DNA of 64,000 bases. Origin: an uncultured Candidatus Saccharibacteria bacterium (lineage in GTDB: Bacteria > Patescibacteria > Saccharimonadia > Saccharimonadales > UBA6022). Location of the stretch: positions 5,852 to 69,851 of the forward strand of contig CAMPHY010000001.1 of the NCBI GenBank assembly GCA_946886125.1, written 5' to 3'. Positions 15,411 to 24,048 of the stretch are shown here, in pieces. A program made the position numbers and the translations under genes. A model generated the notes under the pieces. It was not told the DNA's origin. It ran no database searches and saw only the letters and a list, made by a program, of their open reading frames with translations. Within the stretch, counting starts at the first letter, position 1; the number at the start of each line of letters is the position of its first letter.

Positions 15411-16694
15411 CTACTTAGTGTTTAATTCAACCAAACGATCAACAGTCTTCTCTGTCAACAGACGATTGGCAATATCACGACGAGCTTCAGGTGTATCCAT
15501 TTGCTTAACTGTCTCAGGGCTGTTAGCGTATTGTTGCTTATACTTCTGAACATGATCTTCAAGCTCCTGGTTGGTAGCTTCAATTTTCTCAATTTTACTT
15601 AACTCTGCCAAAATAAGACCAGCTTTAACACGCTTCTCAGCAGCTTCTTTTACTTCCGTATCTAGCCACTCTTCTTTTGTAAGTTTTTTAGACTCCAAGA
15701 ACATATCAAGATTCATACCCTGATACATCAAGTTCTGTGTCATATCTTGTTCAATACTTCGTGCTTGATCTTGTACTAAGATCTCTGGAACAGGAACATT
15801 TGATACTTCGATCAGTTCACCAACAAGCGCATCTTTTAACTTTTCATTAGCTTCACGTTCTTTTTGCGTCGTCAGCTCACGCTTAATATCAGCTTTCAGC
15901 TCTTCAACACTTGTAAATGGTCCGCATTTTGCCGCAAATTCATCATTCACCTCTGGCAACTCGGTCTCTTTGACAGTTTTTAGAGTCGTCGTAAAAGTAA
16001 CTTTAGCGCCCGCTAACTCTTTAGAGTGGTAATCTTCGGGAAATGCCAATTCAAGGTCAAATGTGTCGCCCGGCTTTTTACCAACGATACCTTCTTCAAA
16101 TCCAGGAATAAAAGAATTACTACCAAGTGTGAGGTCGTAGTCTTGAGCCGTTCCGCCATCAAATGCCTCACCATCACGCTTACCGACAAAATCGATAACA
16201 ACTTGATCGCCATTTTTAGCGGCACGCTCTACATCTTTTTTATTAGCAAAGCTTGTGCGCATACGCTCGATGATTTCATCTACATCTTTAGCTGCGACTG
16301 TTGCTTTTTCTGGCTTACTAGTCAGTTTTTTGTAGTCGCCAAGCGTAATAGCCGGAATAATTTCAGCTTCAGCCGTAAACTCAACTTCGCTGCCTGGAAC
16401 GTATTTTTTAATCTCTACCGCCGGTCGATCCAATGCTTGAATTTTTTCTGCGACAAACGCCTCTGCTACTGCTTTTGAAACAGCATCTTCGAGTGTTTGT
16501 TCACCTAAAGCTGCAGGATCAACATTTTTTGCCGCCACGCTAGCCGGGACTTTACCGGCACGAAAGCCTGGTACTTTTATTTTTTGAGCTAGTTTAGTCA
16601 AAGCAACTTGCTCAGCAGCAGCAAGCTCTTCTTTTCCAAGAGTAATTGTTAGTTCAACTTTAGTATCGGATAGGTGTTTTACGGTCGTCTTCAT
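15411..16694 (-). CDS. tig: Trigger factor chaperone/prolyl isomerase
   Basis: A 427-residue ribosome-bound chaperone with all three domains: the N-terminal ribosome-binding domain with the GFRAGKVP signature near residues 43-50, the FKBP prolyl-isomerase domain (about 155-245, ending GAKVTFTTTLKTVKE), and the helical C-terminal substrate cradle. TATAAT seven bases before the ATG with TGt in front and TTGTTC 17 bases further up gives a complete promoter for a leaderless mRNA. It lies upstream of clpP in gene order, a common tig-clpP arrangement, with a small unknown gene between. Confidence 0.96.
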   Translation of the reverse strand: MKTTVKHLSDTKVELTITLGKEELAAAEQVALTKLAQKIKVPGFRAGKVPASVAAKNVDPAALGEQTLEDAVSKAVAEAFVAEKIQALDRPAVEIKKYVPGSEVEFTAEAEIIPAITLGDYKKLTSKPEKATVAAKDVDEIIERMRTSFANKKDVERAAKNGDQVVIDFVGKRDGEAFDGGTAQDYDLTLGSNSFIPGFEEGIVGKKPGDTFDLELAFPEDYHSKELAGAKVTFTTTLKTVKETELPEVNDEFAAKCGPFTSVEELKADIKRELTTQKEREANEKLKDALVGELIEVSNVPVPEILVQDQARSIEQDMTQNLMYQGMNLDMFLESKKLTKEEWLDTEVKEAAEKRVKAGLILAELSKIEKIEATNQELEDHVQKYKQQYANSPETVKQMDTPEARRDIANRLLTEKTVDRLVELNTK

Positions 16695-16718
16695 TCAACC
16701 AATTATAACAGATCAAAA

Positions 16719-18056
16719 TTATTCGAACAAATCGTCAAGTTCATCTTGTCGCTTGCGCCGACGGTCTTTGACACTGGTAATGATTCGCTCTAAACTTAAT
16801 TTCTCTTCGTTTTCAGTGTGTGTATCCTTAAATGTATATACTTCAGCAGCTAGTTCGGCTTCGCCAACGAATACGACAAAAGGTATATTTTTCTTAATAA
16901 CCGCCCTTAACTGCTTCTCCAGCTTGCGGCCACTAATATCCACTTCTACATTGACGCCTTCTTCGCGCAGCCTACTCGCAAGTGCAAGTGCCCCGTTCAA
17001 TGAATCACCGAGTACGACAATACCTACTTCTGTCGTAGAAAATAGCTCAGGCAATAGATTATGCGTCCTAAGGAATAGTTCCATCATTGTAAGACCAGGA
17101 GCCATACCAACAGTAGGAATTGGCTCTGCTCCGAATAAGCCAACCAAACCATCATAACGGCCACCACCGAATAGTGAGCGATTGTTGTCTTCGTGTGTAT
17201 CAAATACCTCAAACACCGTCCCAGTATAATAATCAAGACCACGCATGAGCGTGATATCAAACATAGCATTTTTTACGCCCGCAGCTTCAAGTAGCGTAAA
17301 CAATTCCTGTACTTCACTTACCGCACTACTGTCGCGAATTTCCGACGGAAGATCAGCCATACTTTTTGCCTGTAGAAGTACCGTCACCTTTGAAAGACCA
17401 GCAGCGGCAGATTCATCACCAAAAATATCAATTGCTTGATCGCGAAAATCTTCATGAGAAATTTTATTTTTTCGATCAAACAACTTAACCATTAATTGTG
17501 CTTGTACGGTATCGAGCCCTAAGTACTGCGCCATCATAAAGTTAATAAGCTTGCGATTGTTAATTTTAATAACATACATACTATTATTCGCGCCGAACGC
17601 CTGCATCAACTGGCTCGCAAGACCAATAATTTCAGCTTCAGCAAGGACGCTATCTACACCAAAAATATCGGTATTAAGCTGCCAAAATTCACGCTCACGA
17701 CCACGCTGTGGACGCTCATACCGCATGAAGTTTGCTATTGAATAAAGGCGTGCTGGATATCCGAGCTCTTGGCGTTGCGCGGCAACCATACGTGATATTG
17801 ACGGAGTCATTTCTGGACGAATAGCAACAGTTCGACCACCACGATCAGAAAAAGTATAGGTTTGTTCACTTGCCAGCTCCTGGCCACTCTTAGCTGTATA
17901 TACCTCTAAAGGTTCGAGTAGCGGTGCACCATATTCTTCGTATCCATGTCGCTGAACCACACTACGCCATATATTAAAAATATAATTTTGGACGCGCTTA
18001 TCAGCAGGGTAGTAATCTCGAGTTCCTTTATATGGTTGTGAAGATAGTGTACTCAT
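16719..18056 (-). CDS. hisS: Histidyl-tRNA synthetase
   Basis: A class II aminoacyl-tRNA synthetase of 445 residues from the chosen ATG at 18054-18056 (MSTLSSQPYKGTRDYYP). The class II motif 2 region (RYERPQRGREREFWQLNTDIFG) and the histidyl motifs RGLDYYTGTVFE and GGGRYDGL are visible, followed by the anticodon-binding domain. An upstream in-frame ATG at 18092 would add twelve residues not found in the family. No Shine-Dalgarno is seen; AAAATT lies six bases before the ATG, a weak leaderless candidate. Confidence 0.96.
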   Translation of the reverse strand: MSTLSSQPYKGTRDYYPADKRVQNYIFNIWRSVVQRHGYEEYGAPLLEPLEVYTAKSGQELASEQTYTFSDRGGRTVAIRPEMTPSISRMVAAQRQELGYPARLYSIANFMRYERPQRGREREFWQLNTDIFGVDSVLAEAEIIGLASQLMQAFGANNSMYVIKINNRKLINFMMAQYLGLDTVQAQLMVKLFDRKNKISHEDFRDQAIDIFGDESAAAGLSKVTVLLQAKSMADLPSEIRDSSAVSEVQELFTLLEAAGVKNAMFDITLMRGLDYYTGTVFEVFDTHEDNNRSLFGGGRYDGLVGLFGAEPIPTVGMAPGLTMMELFLRTHNLLPELFSTTEVGIVVLGDSLNGALALASRLREEGVNVEVDISGRKLEKQLRAVIKKNIPFVVFVGEAELAAEVYTFKDTHTENEEKLSLERIITSVKDRRRKRQDELDDLFE

Positions 18057-18099
18057 TGTGGTAATTTTGGCACATTTGACCACTGTTTGCAAGCATAAG

Positions 18100-18735
18100 C
18101 TAGGTTGAATGATCGTGTGGTGCGACGTCGAAAAGCGGACGTTCTGTTAAGTGTGGCTTTGAAACATATATTTGCTTTTCTTTCGGTACTGGAATTTTAC
18201 GATAAGCATCTGAGGCATCACTGGAGCGTGAAACGCTGAAATCATCAGCAAGTTTTCTCCACGCATCCTTACGATCAACTTCATCCAGGAGCATACGATG
18301 CGGCAAACATGTTGTAACCAGTAATGGTTCATCGATTCCCCATCTATCTAAAACAAAGCCCCCCAACATTCGTCGCTGCTGTTCATGTGCCAATACTCTT
18401 ACCCCTAGCTCGATGTCGCCATTCGGCAACGTTCGATACTCTGGCAGACGAGCAATTTGAATTTGTTGAGAATTAATTTGCGCAATATTTTTACGATCAC
18501 GCGCCAGTCGTGCAGCGTGCATAGGTATGTACGTCACGCCATCATTTGTACTATCTATCATGGGCAAGGTTTTCGATAACCAAGAGCGAAATAATAACTT
18601 CCGACCAGTGCGCTCATCGGGCAACAAAAAACGCTGCAAGGCAGCGTCCAGTTTATCGCTCGGCTCAAAGCCGACTTGAATACGCATGGTATGAGCCACG
18701 CCAGCATGTTCAAAATCATTTTCATGAATTGCCAT
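18100..18735 (-). CDS. Unknown protein, 211 aa
   Basis: A complete 211-residue soluble frame between the SpoU gene and hisS, all on the minus strand. I recognise no family; the central part (about 55-130) alternates short hydrophobic strands with charged loops, and the C-terminus ends in a His/Asp/Pro-rich tail. It starts 20 bases after the SpoU gene, so both are likely co-transcribed. No clear ribosome site is present. Confidence 0.65.
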   Translation of the reverse strand: MAIHENDFEHAGVAHTMRIQVGFEPSDKLDAALQRFLLPDERTGRKLLFRSWLSKTLPMIDSTNDGVTYIPMHAARLARDRKNIAQINSQQIQIARLPEYRTLPNGDIELGVRVLAHEQQRRMLGGFVLDRWGIDEPLLVTTCLPHRMLLDEVDRKDAWRKLADDFSVSRSSDASDAYRKIPVPKEKQIYVSKPHLTERPLFDVAPHDHST

Positions 18736-18755
18736 CCTACATTAACAATGACAGA

Positions 18756-19382
18756 CTACTCAGCCTTGGTCAATACATGTACGCGGAGCCATGCATACAT
18801 AACGATCCCAGCGGCTACACCAACATTAATTGACCGCGTGCTGCCAAATTGTTCAATCATGACCATCTTTTTACTCACCGCTTGCATCGCTTCACTCAAG
18901 CCAGGCCCTTCACCGCCAAAAACCAGTACCGCCCGCTTCGGCAATGATGTTTGTGCAAGCGGTATCGAACCTTCTATATTATCTACCGCAATCACTTCAC
19001 GCTCATCTTGTCTCATTGCTTCTGCAAATTCATCAACCGTTGCATGGTGTTTTACGTCTAAATAACGGTCGGTCACCATAGCACCGCGTCTGTTCCAGTG
19101 CCGTTTTCCAATTACGTGCACCACAGCTACATTAAAAGCATTAGCCGATCGCACAATCGTGCCAATATTACTATCGTGCTGCCAGTTTTCAATTGCCACA
19201 TGGACATCAAACCGTTTAGCGTCAAGATCGGCTTTAATCGCCTCGACCGTCCAATAGCGATATTCGTCAAGTACGTTGCGCCTATCGCCGAGCGCAAGCA
19301 GCTCGGGGTCGTATTTTGCATCAGCAGGCCATGGCACCGCATGTGGCCCCACCCCTACCTCATTTTGTTCACTATCTTCCAT
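18756..19382 (-). CDS. SpoU/TrmH-family RNA 2'-O-methyltransferase
   Basis: A 208-residue SPOUT methyltransferase. The three knotted-fold motifs are clear: ENWQHDSNIGTIVRSANAF (about 63-82), LVFGGEGPGLS (about 153-163) and the SAM-binding SINVGVAAGIVMYAW (about 182-196). It should 2'-O-methylate a ribose in tRNA or rRNA; the target cannot be told from sequence. A TATACT box is nine bases from the ATG, giving a leader of about two bases. It is divergent from the membrane gene at 19463. Confidence 0.88.
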   Translation of the reverse strand: MEDSEQNEVGVGPHAVPWPADAKYDPELLALGDRRNVLDEYRYWTVEAIKADLDAKRFDVHVAIENWQHDSNIGTIVRSANAFNVAVVHVIGKRHWNRRGAMVTDRYLDVKHHATVDEFAEAMRQDEREVIAVDNIEGSIPLAQTSLPKRAVLVFGGEGPGLSEAMQAVSKKMVMIEQFGSTRSINVGVAAGIVMYAWLRVHVLTKAE

Positions 19383-19462
19383 GTTACCTACAGTATAGCG
19401 TACCTCGACACTGTAGTATTTAGCGTGTATGCTAAAACCATTAGCTGTTATAAAGGAAAAGC

Positions 19463-20341
19463 ATGCAAGAAAACACCGCTACCAAAACTACGTCCACCAA
19501 CCAAGAAGACAGTAAGTACATCAATAATCCGTTTACAATTGCACTTGAAGGCATTAAATTATTATTCAAGAATACACGAGCGATTGCGATACTATTAGTC
19601 ATCCTTTCGATCATCAACGCTCTCACTTATCGCACTAACCCCTATAACGAAACAACTGAACCCGCGGCGCCGCTGACCTTACCGTCATTAGAAATAGGAA
19701 CGGTTATCGCCATCGCTATCATTGTCATTATCATAGCCCTCGGGGTCGTTACGCTAGGCGCATTCTTTATAGGCATCTTCTCATTTACTTCAGCTGAACT
19801 CGCAAAAGGAAACACTGTTTCACTACGTCGTGCGATCAAGACGGTATACTCGCAATTATGGAGTTTTCTCTGGTTACAAATCCTCATGCTTATAAAGGTA
19901 TTATTATGGTCGCTACTCTTTATTATCCCTGGCATCGTCATGGCAATTCGATACTCCTTAGCCAATGTATCTTTTTTTGACTCAAATAAAAAGCTACGTG
20001 GCAATGCAGCTATCAAAGATAGTATTGTGCTGACAAAAAATAATTTTAAAACGACATTTGCTACCCAGAGTTTATTCAGTGTTATTACAATAGGACTTAT
20101 AAGCCCTATTGTTGACGTTGCCTCAAAAGCAATGCTATATCGTCAGCTCACCTCTCTGCAGCTAACCGAAGATAATAAACTTAAGACGCATATTTTATCG
20201 CAAATCATGTTTGGACTTTTAGTCGCAGGAATGATCTTACTTGTCCTAGGGATATTTTTCCTTATATGGGGAATAGTCAACTACGTCGACAATCAAACCA
20301 TATCTGAGACTCCGACAGCACCATTTATGCAGCGTGATTAA
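19463..20341 (+). CDS. Polytopic membrane protein, YciC/DUF975-like
   Basis: A 292-residue membrane protein with about five to six helices after a Thr/Asn-rich 20-residue cytoplasmic start. The segment IPGIVMAIRYSLANVSFFD (about 157-175) followed by a conserved-looking AIKDSIVLTKNN stretch is typical of DUF975/glycerophosphodiesterase-membrane-domain-like proteins. Function is unknown. AAGGA lies five bases before the ATG, and TATGCT further upstream. It ends at a long terminator hairpin shared with the tRNA-Leu gene that converges on it. Confidence 0.75.
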   Translation: MQENTATKTTSTNQEDSKYINNPFTIALEGIKLLFKNTRAIAILLVILSIINALTYRTNPYNETTEPAAPLTLPSLEIGTVIAIAIIVIIIALGVVTLGAFFIGIFSFTSAELAKGNTVSLRRAIKTVYSQLWSFLWLQILMLIKVLLWSLLFIIPGIVMAIRYSLANVSFFDSNKKLRGNAAIKDSIVLTKNNFKTTFATQSLFSVITIGLISPIVDVASKAMLYRQLTSLQLTEDNKLKTHILSQIMFGLLVAGMILLVLGIFFLIWGIVNYVDNQTISETPTAPFMQRD

Positions 20342-20345
20342 TAAA

Positions 20346-20384
20346 CCATAAAAAGAGAGATCGAATCGATCTCTCTTTTTATGG
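20346..20384. terminator. Bidirectional terminator, membrane gene and tRNA-Leu(CAG)
   Basis: Arms of 17-18 bases (CCATAAAAAGAGAGATCG with the matching CGATCTCTC..ATGG) form a near-perfect hairpin. One arm's tip is the encoded CCA end of the tRNA gene, so terminator and tRNA 3' end overlap. Confidence 0.85.
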
Positions 20385-20468
20385 TACAGATGAGAGGACT
20401 TGAACCTCCACGTCCCGAAGGACACTAGCACCTGAAGCTAGCGCGTCTACCAATTCCGCCACATCTGC
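20382..20468 (-). tRNA. tRNA-Leu (anticodon CAG)
   Basis: An 87-base tRNA with encoded CCA: acceptor GCAGATG pairs with CATCTGT (one G-U), anticodon stem CTAGC/GCTAG frames loop TTCAGGT with anticodon CAG, a long class II variable arm (TGTCCTTCGGGACGT) and the GGTTCAAGTCC T-arm. The long variable arm and anticodon agree on leucine. Confidence 0.97.
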
Positions 20469-20478
20469 ATACATACGT

Positions 20479-20507
20479 ATAGTATCGTGGGCCGGATTGA
20501 TTATCAA
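20479..20507 (-). promoter_or_regulatory. Promoter of tRNA-Leu(CAG)
   Basis: TTGATA, a 17-base spacer and TACTAT on the minus strand, starting about four bases before the mature tRNA, so little 5' leader needs removal. Confidence 0.65.
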
Positions 20508-20510
20508 GAG

Positions 20511-22142
20511 TTAGTTATAGGGAGCGTACTGCACAAATGAAGCGAGTGGATTGTCTGCGCGTAGCATACCTGCCAATGTTTTTACATCGTTAGCCTGCTT
20601 CACACCTGCGTTCATAATGGTATACGGATCAAAGATAGCACGAACTTGTTGATACAACTTCAGAATATCATCATCCATTTCTTTATATGCTGTTGCAGCT
20701 TTTAATCGTCCTTCTCCCGCTTGACCGATCAAATGCCCTCCATGACCAACAACGAGTGCACTGTACGCGTCCAATAACTTAAATATTTTCTGCTTATCAC
20801 CTACTTTTTGAAGCTGCAAAATAGGCTGTACCTGAAATACTTGCTCAAGTGCACTGCCATATAGCGGAAGAGATACATGGTGCTTTTTAGCGAGCGCATC
20901 AAGACCAGCAGTAAAGTCTTCGAAACGATTCATTGGTACATACGCACCATCAATTACCGCAGGAGCTGACTCACCATGACCATCTGGAGCGAGACGGAGG
21001 GCACTAACCGCACGAATTGCCAAAATAGCCTTTGCCGCCTCGTCATCTTGCGCTGACACCACTGTAGCTTGGCGTGCACTTAGTATTTTAAGCGCTTTTT
21101 TCATACTATGACCGCGTTGACGTTCGCTAAAATCATCAAAACCAAATAACAGCGCGGCGCCTGTAGCAAACTTTGAATCATAAAAGTGAAACTTCTTTCC
21201 GCGTTTCACCGCATCTTGTAACAACTCGCCATCTATAAACTCAAGATAAGCTGGATCAAGATTAGCAAGTTCGTCAATGACGTCCCTTGCAACTTCGCTC
21301 TCTTCAAATAACGCCACTCCGACAGCTTGATGCAAATGTGCAAAGTCTGTACGCATAATTACTTCAGAAATAACACCTAACGTACCCTGACTGCCAAGAA
21401 ATAGTGGCGTCAAATCAATTGAACCGTCTTTGCCTCTTACCTGCGCAATACCAGCGTATCCTGCGTTATCACGCACATCAGTTGCAATTTTATCGTTTAT
21501 GAGCTGTTCGTTGTCGACAATAAGGCCATCGATCTGACGATAGATTTCACCTTCGAATGTCTGTTCACCTTTTTTGCGATTCAGCTCTCGCTTACTAATT
21601 CGCTCTGTCTGTAAAATATCACCGTTAGAAAGCACTACTTCGAGCTGCTGCACCCATTCGCCCGTCGCGCCATAGCCAGCAGACAAAAGGCCGCTCGCAT
21701 TATTCGCAATTGCGCCACCAATTGTACTATAGGCAGCCGAAGCCGGCGAAGATGGCACTGTTAGGCCATGTAAACTCAGTGCTTGGTTAAGTGCTTGAAA
21801 AGTTACACCAGGTTGAAGACGAATAAGCTTTTGTTTTACGTCCAGCTCATAAATGGTCTGCAAGTGAGCCATAGTAGCCAGTACAATTCCATCACCAATT
21901 GCCGCACCCGTTTGATCACTACCTCCACCCCTAGAGGTAATGGACAGACGATGTCCCTTTTCAGCAAGCTGCCAAGTAAAGCGTGTGACTTTACGGATAT
22001 CATTAGTACTTCGTGGGTATACAACAAGTTCTGGCGCCAATCTTAAAACGCTAGCATCAGTAGAAAATGCTTCAAGCACATCTGCAGAAGTGAGTACCTC
22101 CCCTGCAATATGTTCACTTAGATATTGTGCAATCTTACTCAT
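20511..22142 (-). CDS. FAD-linked oxidase, GlcD/lactate dehydrogenase type
   Basis: A 543-residue flavoprotein of the FAD-binding type 4 (PCMH) family, with the FAD domain at about 25-215 (SRGGGSDQTGAA and NNASGLLSAGYGATGEWV phosphate loops) and a C-terminal oxidase domain including FGFDDFSE and GHGGHLIGQAGEG. Such enzymes oxidise 2-hydroxy acids such as lactate or glycolate and pass electrons on. No iron-sulfur partner is adjacent. I use the ATG at 22140-22142 because AAGGGG precedes it; the longer frame adds a segment with no homology-like character. Confidence 0.85.
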   Translation of the reverse strand: MSKIAQYLSEHIAGEVLTSADVLEAFSTDASVLRLAPELVVYPRSTNDIRKVTRFTWQLAEKGHRLSITSRGGGSDQTGAAIGDGIVLATMAHLQTIYELDVKQKLIRLQPGVTFQALNQALSLHGLTVPSSPASAAYSTIGGAIANNASGLLSAGYGATGEWVQQLEVVLSNGDILQTERISKRELNRKKGEQTFEGEIYRQIDGLIVDNEQLINDKIATDVRDNAGYAGIAQVRGKDGSIDLTPLFLGSQGTLGVISEVIMRTDFAHLHQAVGVALFEESEVARDVIDELANLDPAYLEFIDGELLQDAVKRGKKFHFYDSKFATGAALLFGFDDFSERQRGHSMKKALKILSARQATVVSAQDDEAAKAILAIRAVSALRLAPDGHGESAPAVIDGAYVPMNRFEDFTAGLDALAKKHHVSLPLYGSALEQVFQVQPILQLQKVGDKQKIFKLLDAYSALVVGHGGHLIGQAGEGRLKAATAYKEMDDDILKLYQQVRAIFDPYTIMNAGVKQANDVKTLAGMLRADNPLASFVQYAPYN

Positions 22143-22278
22143 ATATCCCCTTGTTTTTCCCTGTACGGATGTTGTTTCTATCATAGCACAAGCGGATAGT
22201 ATTTTGAGAAGCCGCAGTATGGTTTGCAATACTCATAAGATTTGCTAGAATAATAAAGCTATCCAATAACATAGTTGT

Positions 22279-22363
22279 GCGCGAGTGGTGGAATTGGTAG
22301 ACACGCTAGCCTTAGGAGCTAGTGCCTTCGGGCGTGAAGGTTCAAGTCCTTTCTCGCGTACCA
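22279..22363 (+). tRNA. tRNA-Leu (anticodon TAG)
   Basis: An 85-base class II tRNA with encoded CCA: acceptor GCGCGAG pairs with CTCGCGT, anticodon stem CTAGC/GCTAG frames CTTAGGA with anticodon TAG, variable arm TGCCTTCGGGCGT and T-arm GGTTCAAGTCC are present. Together with the CAG gene 1.8 kb away it serves CUN codons. Confidence 0.97.
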
Positions 22364-22366
22364 TAT

Positions 22367-22396
22367 AAAAAACCGACCTACATGGTCGGCTTTTTA
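22367..22396 (+). terminator. Terminator of tRNA-Leu(TAG)
   Basis: CCGACC-TACAT-GGTCGG stem with flanking A-run and T-run directly after the CCA end. Confidence 0.85.
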
Positions 22397-22557
22397 TTTT
22401 CTGTTCTTTATCATCAAGTTCCACCATAGACACAAAGACAAAACTAGCAACTAACCAGCTGTGGGTTGATAGAAATCTGACGATGAAAAATGATCTGGCA
22501 GTAACACAGTTTCGAGATTGCTGGACCTGTCCAATTCCTTTTGATTAGAATAGTCTC

Positions 22558-22586
22558 TTGCGTACAATAAATTTCTCTGCTATAAT
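22558..22586 (+). promoter_or_regulatory. Strong promoter in the 22.4-22.7 kb gap
   Basis: TTGCGT, a 17-base spacer and TATAAT on the plus strand, well away from any annotated gene. It predicts a transcript starting near 22593. Confidence 0.65.
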
Positions 22587-22598
22587 TACTCTTATAAC

Positions 22599-22679
22599 AT
22601 GTCCTACGTTATGACTGCACTCCGAGAGAAATCTCGGAGCTGCTTTTATTATGGAGTAAAACAAAAAAGACGTTTTTAA
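22599..22679 (+). CDS. Candidate 26-aa basic microprotein, or a small RNA
   Basis: Between tRNA-Leu(TAG) and rsmD (a 327-base stretch without an obvious gene) the only structure is this unit. It has a canonical promoter, an ATG about six bases after the predicted start, a 26-codon frame (begins MSYVMTALREKS, ends VKQKRRF) and a terminator just after. Inside it an 8-bp hairpin CTCCGAGA-GAAA-TCTCGGAG is followed by CTGCTTTT, so transcripts might also stop there as a 55-nt RNA. I cannot tell whether the product is peptide, RNA or both. The rest of the gap (22397-22557) shows nothing I can support. Confidence 0.35.
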   Translation: MSYVMTALREKSRSCFYYGVKQKRRF

Positions 22680-22688
22680 GCGTCTTTT
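22665..22688. terminator. Bidirectional terminator at the rsmD end
   Basis: AAAAGACG and CGTCTTTT pair over 8 bp around an 8-base loop. It stands just past the rsmD stop on the minus strand and closes the small plus-strand unit as well. Confidence 0.7.
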
Positions 22689-22689
22689 A

Positions 22690-23229
22690 TTATTCTCGGC
22701 GGTAGAAGGTGAGGAATGCATTTCCATAACTACGATTGTCCACCACAACAACTCCGGCTTGGCTAGGCACCTCACCTCTACCTGGGTGTGATAATACCAT
22801 AAGACCGCCCGGTTTTAATAGTCCAAATAAACGTTCGACTGTGGAAAACTGCACGTCATAATAGGGTGGATCGGCAAAAATAATATCAAATAGCTGCGGA
22901 TTCTTTGTCCCCAACCAATTGGCTGTCGTAGTACGAATCAATGTTGTTTTGTCACCAACATTGAGTGTCGCAATATTGCGAGCAATATACCGCTGAGCTG
23001 TACGATCTTTATCAACAAATGTTGCATGTTTTGCGCCTCGACTAATCGCTTCAAGACCAATTGCACCCGTGCCCGCAAATACATCAAGTATTTCGGCATC
23101 GGCCAGCTCGCCTGCCAAACTATTAAACAAAGCATTGCGAATTCGCTCACTCATAGGATGCGTACGTCGGTTGTTTGGGGCAGCAATTTTGAGCCCACCG
23201 TAGTAACCAGCGATAATACGGATATTCAT
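22690..23229 (-). CDS. rsmD: 16S rRNA (guanine966-N2)-methyltransferase
   Basis: A 179-residue SAM-dependent methyltransferase of the RsmD family. It starts MNIRIIAGYYGGLKI, and shows the SAM motif LDVFAGTGAIGLEAISRG (about 49-66) and the catalytic DPPY at 118-121, in the form used for exocyclic amine methylation. The ATG overlaps the stop of the upstream gene as ATGA, with GAGGAG seven to eight bases before, so translation is coupled. It closes the recG, PLC-like, rsmD operon. Confidence 0.93.
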   Translation of the reverse strand: MNIRIIAGYYGGLKIAAPNNRRTHPMSERIRNALFNSLAGELADAEILDVFAGTGAIGLEAISRGAKHATFVDKDRTAQRYIARNIATLNVGDKTTLIRTTTANWLGTKNPQLFDIIFADPPYYDVQFSTVERLFGLLKPGGLMVLSHPGRGEVPSQAGVVVVDNRSYGNAFLTFYRRE

Positions 23230-24044
23230 GACGCTTCTCCTCTTGCCATCAATACTGACTGATACCAGCCACAACCAACCAGTTGAATAATACGGGGCAT
23301 CAATACCTTTTGTGTTTCATCAGCCAAATGCCGCGTCCAACCTAGTCGCGAAAACTCTTCGTACATTTTCATTTGCGAAATATCATGGAGTGCTTCAAGG
23401 AACAGTGTCTCAAAACCTTCTTTTTTAATGCGCGCAACATTGAAATCAGTTAAGGCGCCTGCTGCAAGGCCAGCTGGTGCAATTGTTGTCATGACGCCAA
23501 GTTCAAAACCAAAATGAGTTGTCATAACACCTTTTGCTCCCCAGAACTCCCAGTTATTCTTCAGCTGCTCCCGTTTATTCTTACCCGGCAGAACAATTTT
23601 ATCTTTTGCACTAATGCGAGTTTCTAATCCTTTTCCGTCGCGTAGCTGTTCTAGCTTTGCTTCGAGCGGATAATGATGCGCGGGGGTTAAACCATCCGTT
23701 ATAGCATGTGCCATCCAGGCAGCTTCAAAAGCGGCACGTTCATTATTATTCTGCTTTAGCGCCTCAGCTAAGTTATGAATATGATCATGGATCATCCCAA
23801 GCAACGCACGGTCATCTGGATTTGCCGGGTCAACATAGTGCCATGGCTCATCTTTAGCGGGGCTTTTACGCTTCACGCCATCAGGACCGTTCAAACCTTC
23901 AAAGTGTAAAATATCTTGAACAGATGGAAAAAATACTCCGTCAGGGAGATGTTGCGTTAAGTGCTTTCTGGCGACGCGATCAATTTTTTGATGCACCCCC
24001 ATAACTCGACCCGATTTTGTACGAAAAGTTGTTCCAGAATACAT
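23226..24044 (-). CDS. Zinc-dependent phospholipase-C-like protein
   Basis: A 272-residue protein with the histidine pattern of the PLC/P1-nuclease fold: His18, WHYVDP with His69, His86/His90, and the signature HAITDGLTPAHH (His113, Asp117, His123/124). In that family these bind three zinc ions and hydrolyse phosphodiesters. There is no obvious signal peptide, which is unusual because family members are normally secreted. It starts four bases after recG and overlaps rsmD by four, so it is locked into a DNA/RNA-maintenance operon. Substrate unknown; phospholipid or nucleic acid are both possible. Confidence 0.65.
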   Translation of the reverse strand: MYSGTTFRTKSGRVMGVHQKIDRVARKHLTQHLPDGVFFPSVQDILHFEGLNGPDGVKRKSPAKDEPWHYVDPANPDDRALLGMIHDHIHNLAEALKQNNNERAAFEAAWMAHAITDGLTPAHHYPLEAKLEQLRDGKGLETRISAKDKIVLPGKNKREQLKNNWEFWGAKGVMTTHFGFELGVMTTIAPAGLAAGALTDFNVARIKKEGFETLFLEALHDISQMKMYEEFSRLGWTRHLADETQKVLMPRIIQLVGCGWYQSVLMARGEAS

Positions 24045-24048
24045 AAAA

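Noticed and set aside
16026..16478. 150-aa plus-strand frame inside tig
   Set aside because: Antisense shadow; Phe/Cys-rich composition and no start signals.
22245..22433. 62-aa minus-strand frame opposite tRNA-Leu(TAG)
   Set aside because: It is the antisense of the tRNA and its terminator; the REKGLEPSRPKALAPK-type translation is a well-known artefact of tRNA-Leu genes.
22580..22660. CRISPR or repeat array in the 22.4-22.7 kb gap
   Set aside because: Only single hairpins are present, no direct repeats with spacers; no cas genes in the window.
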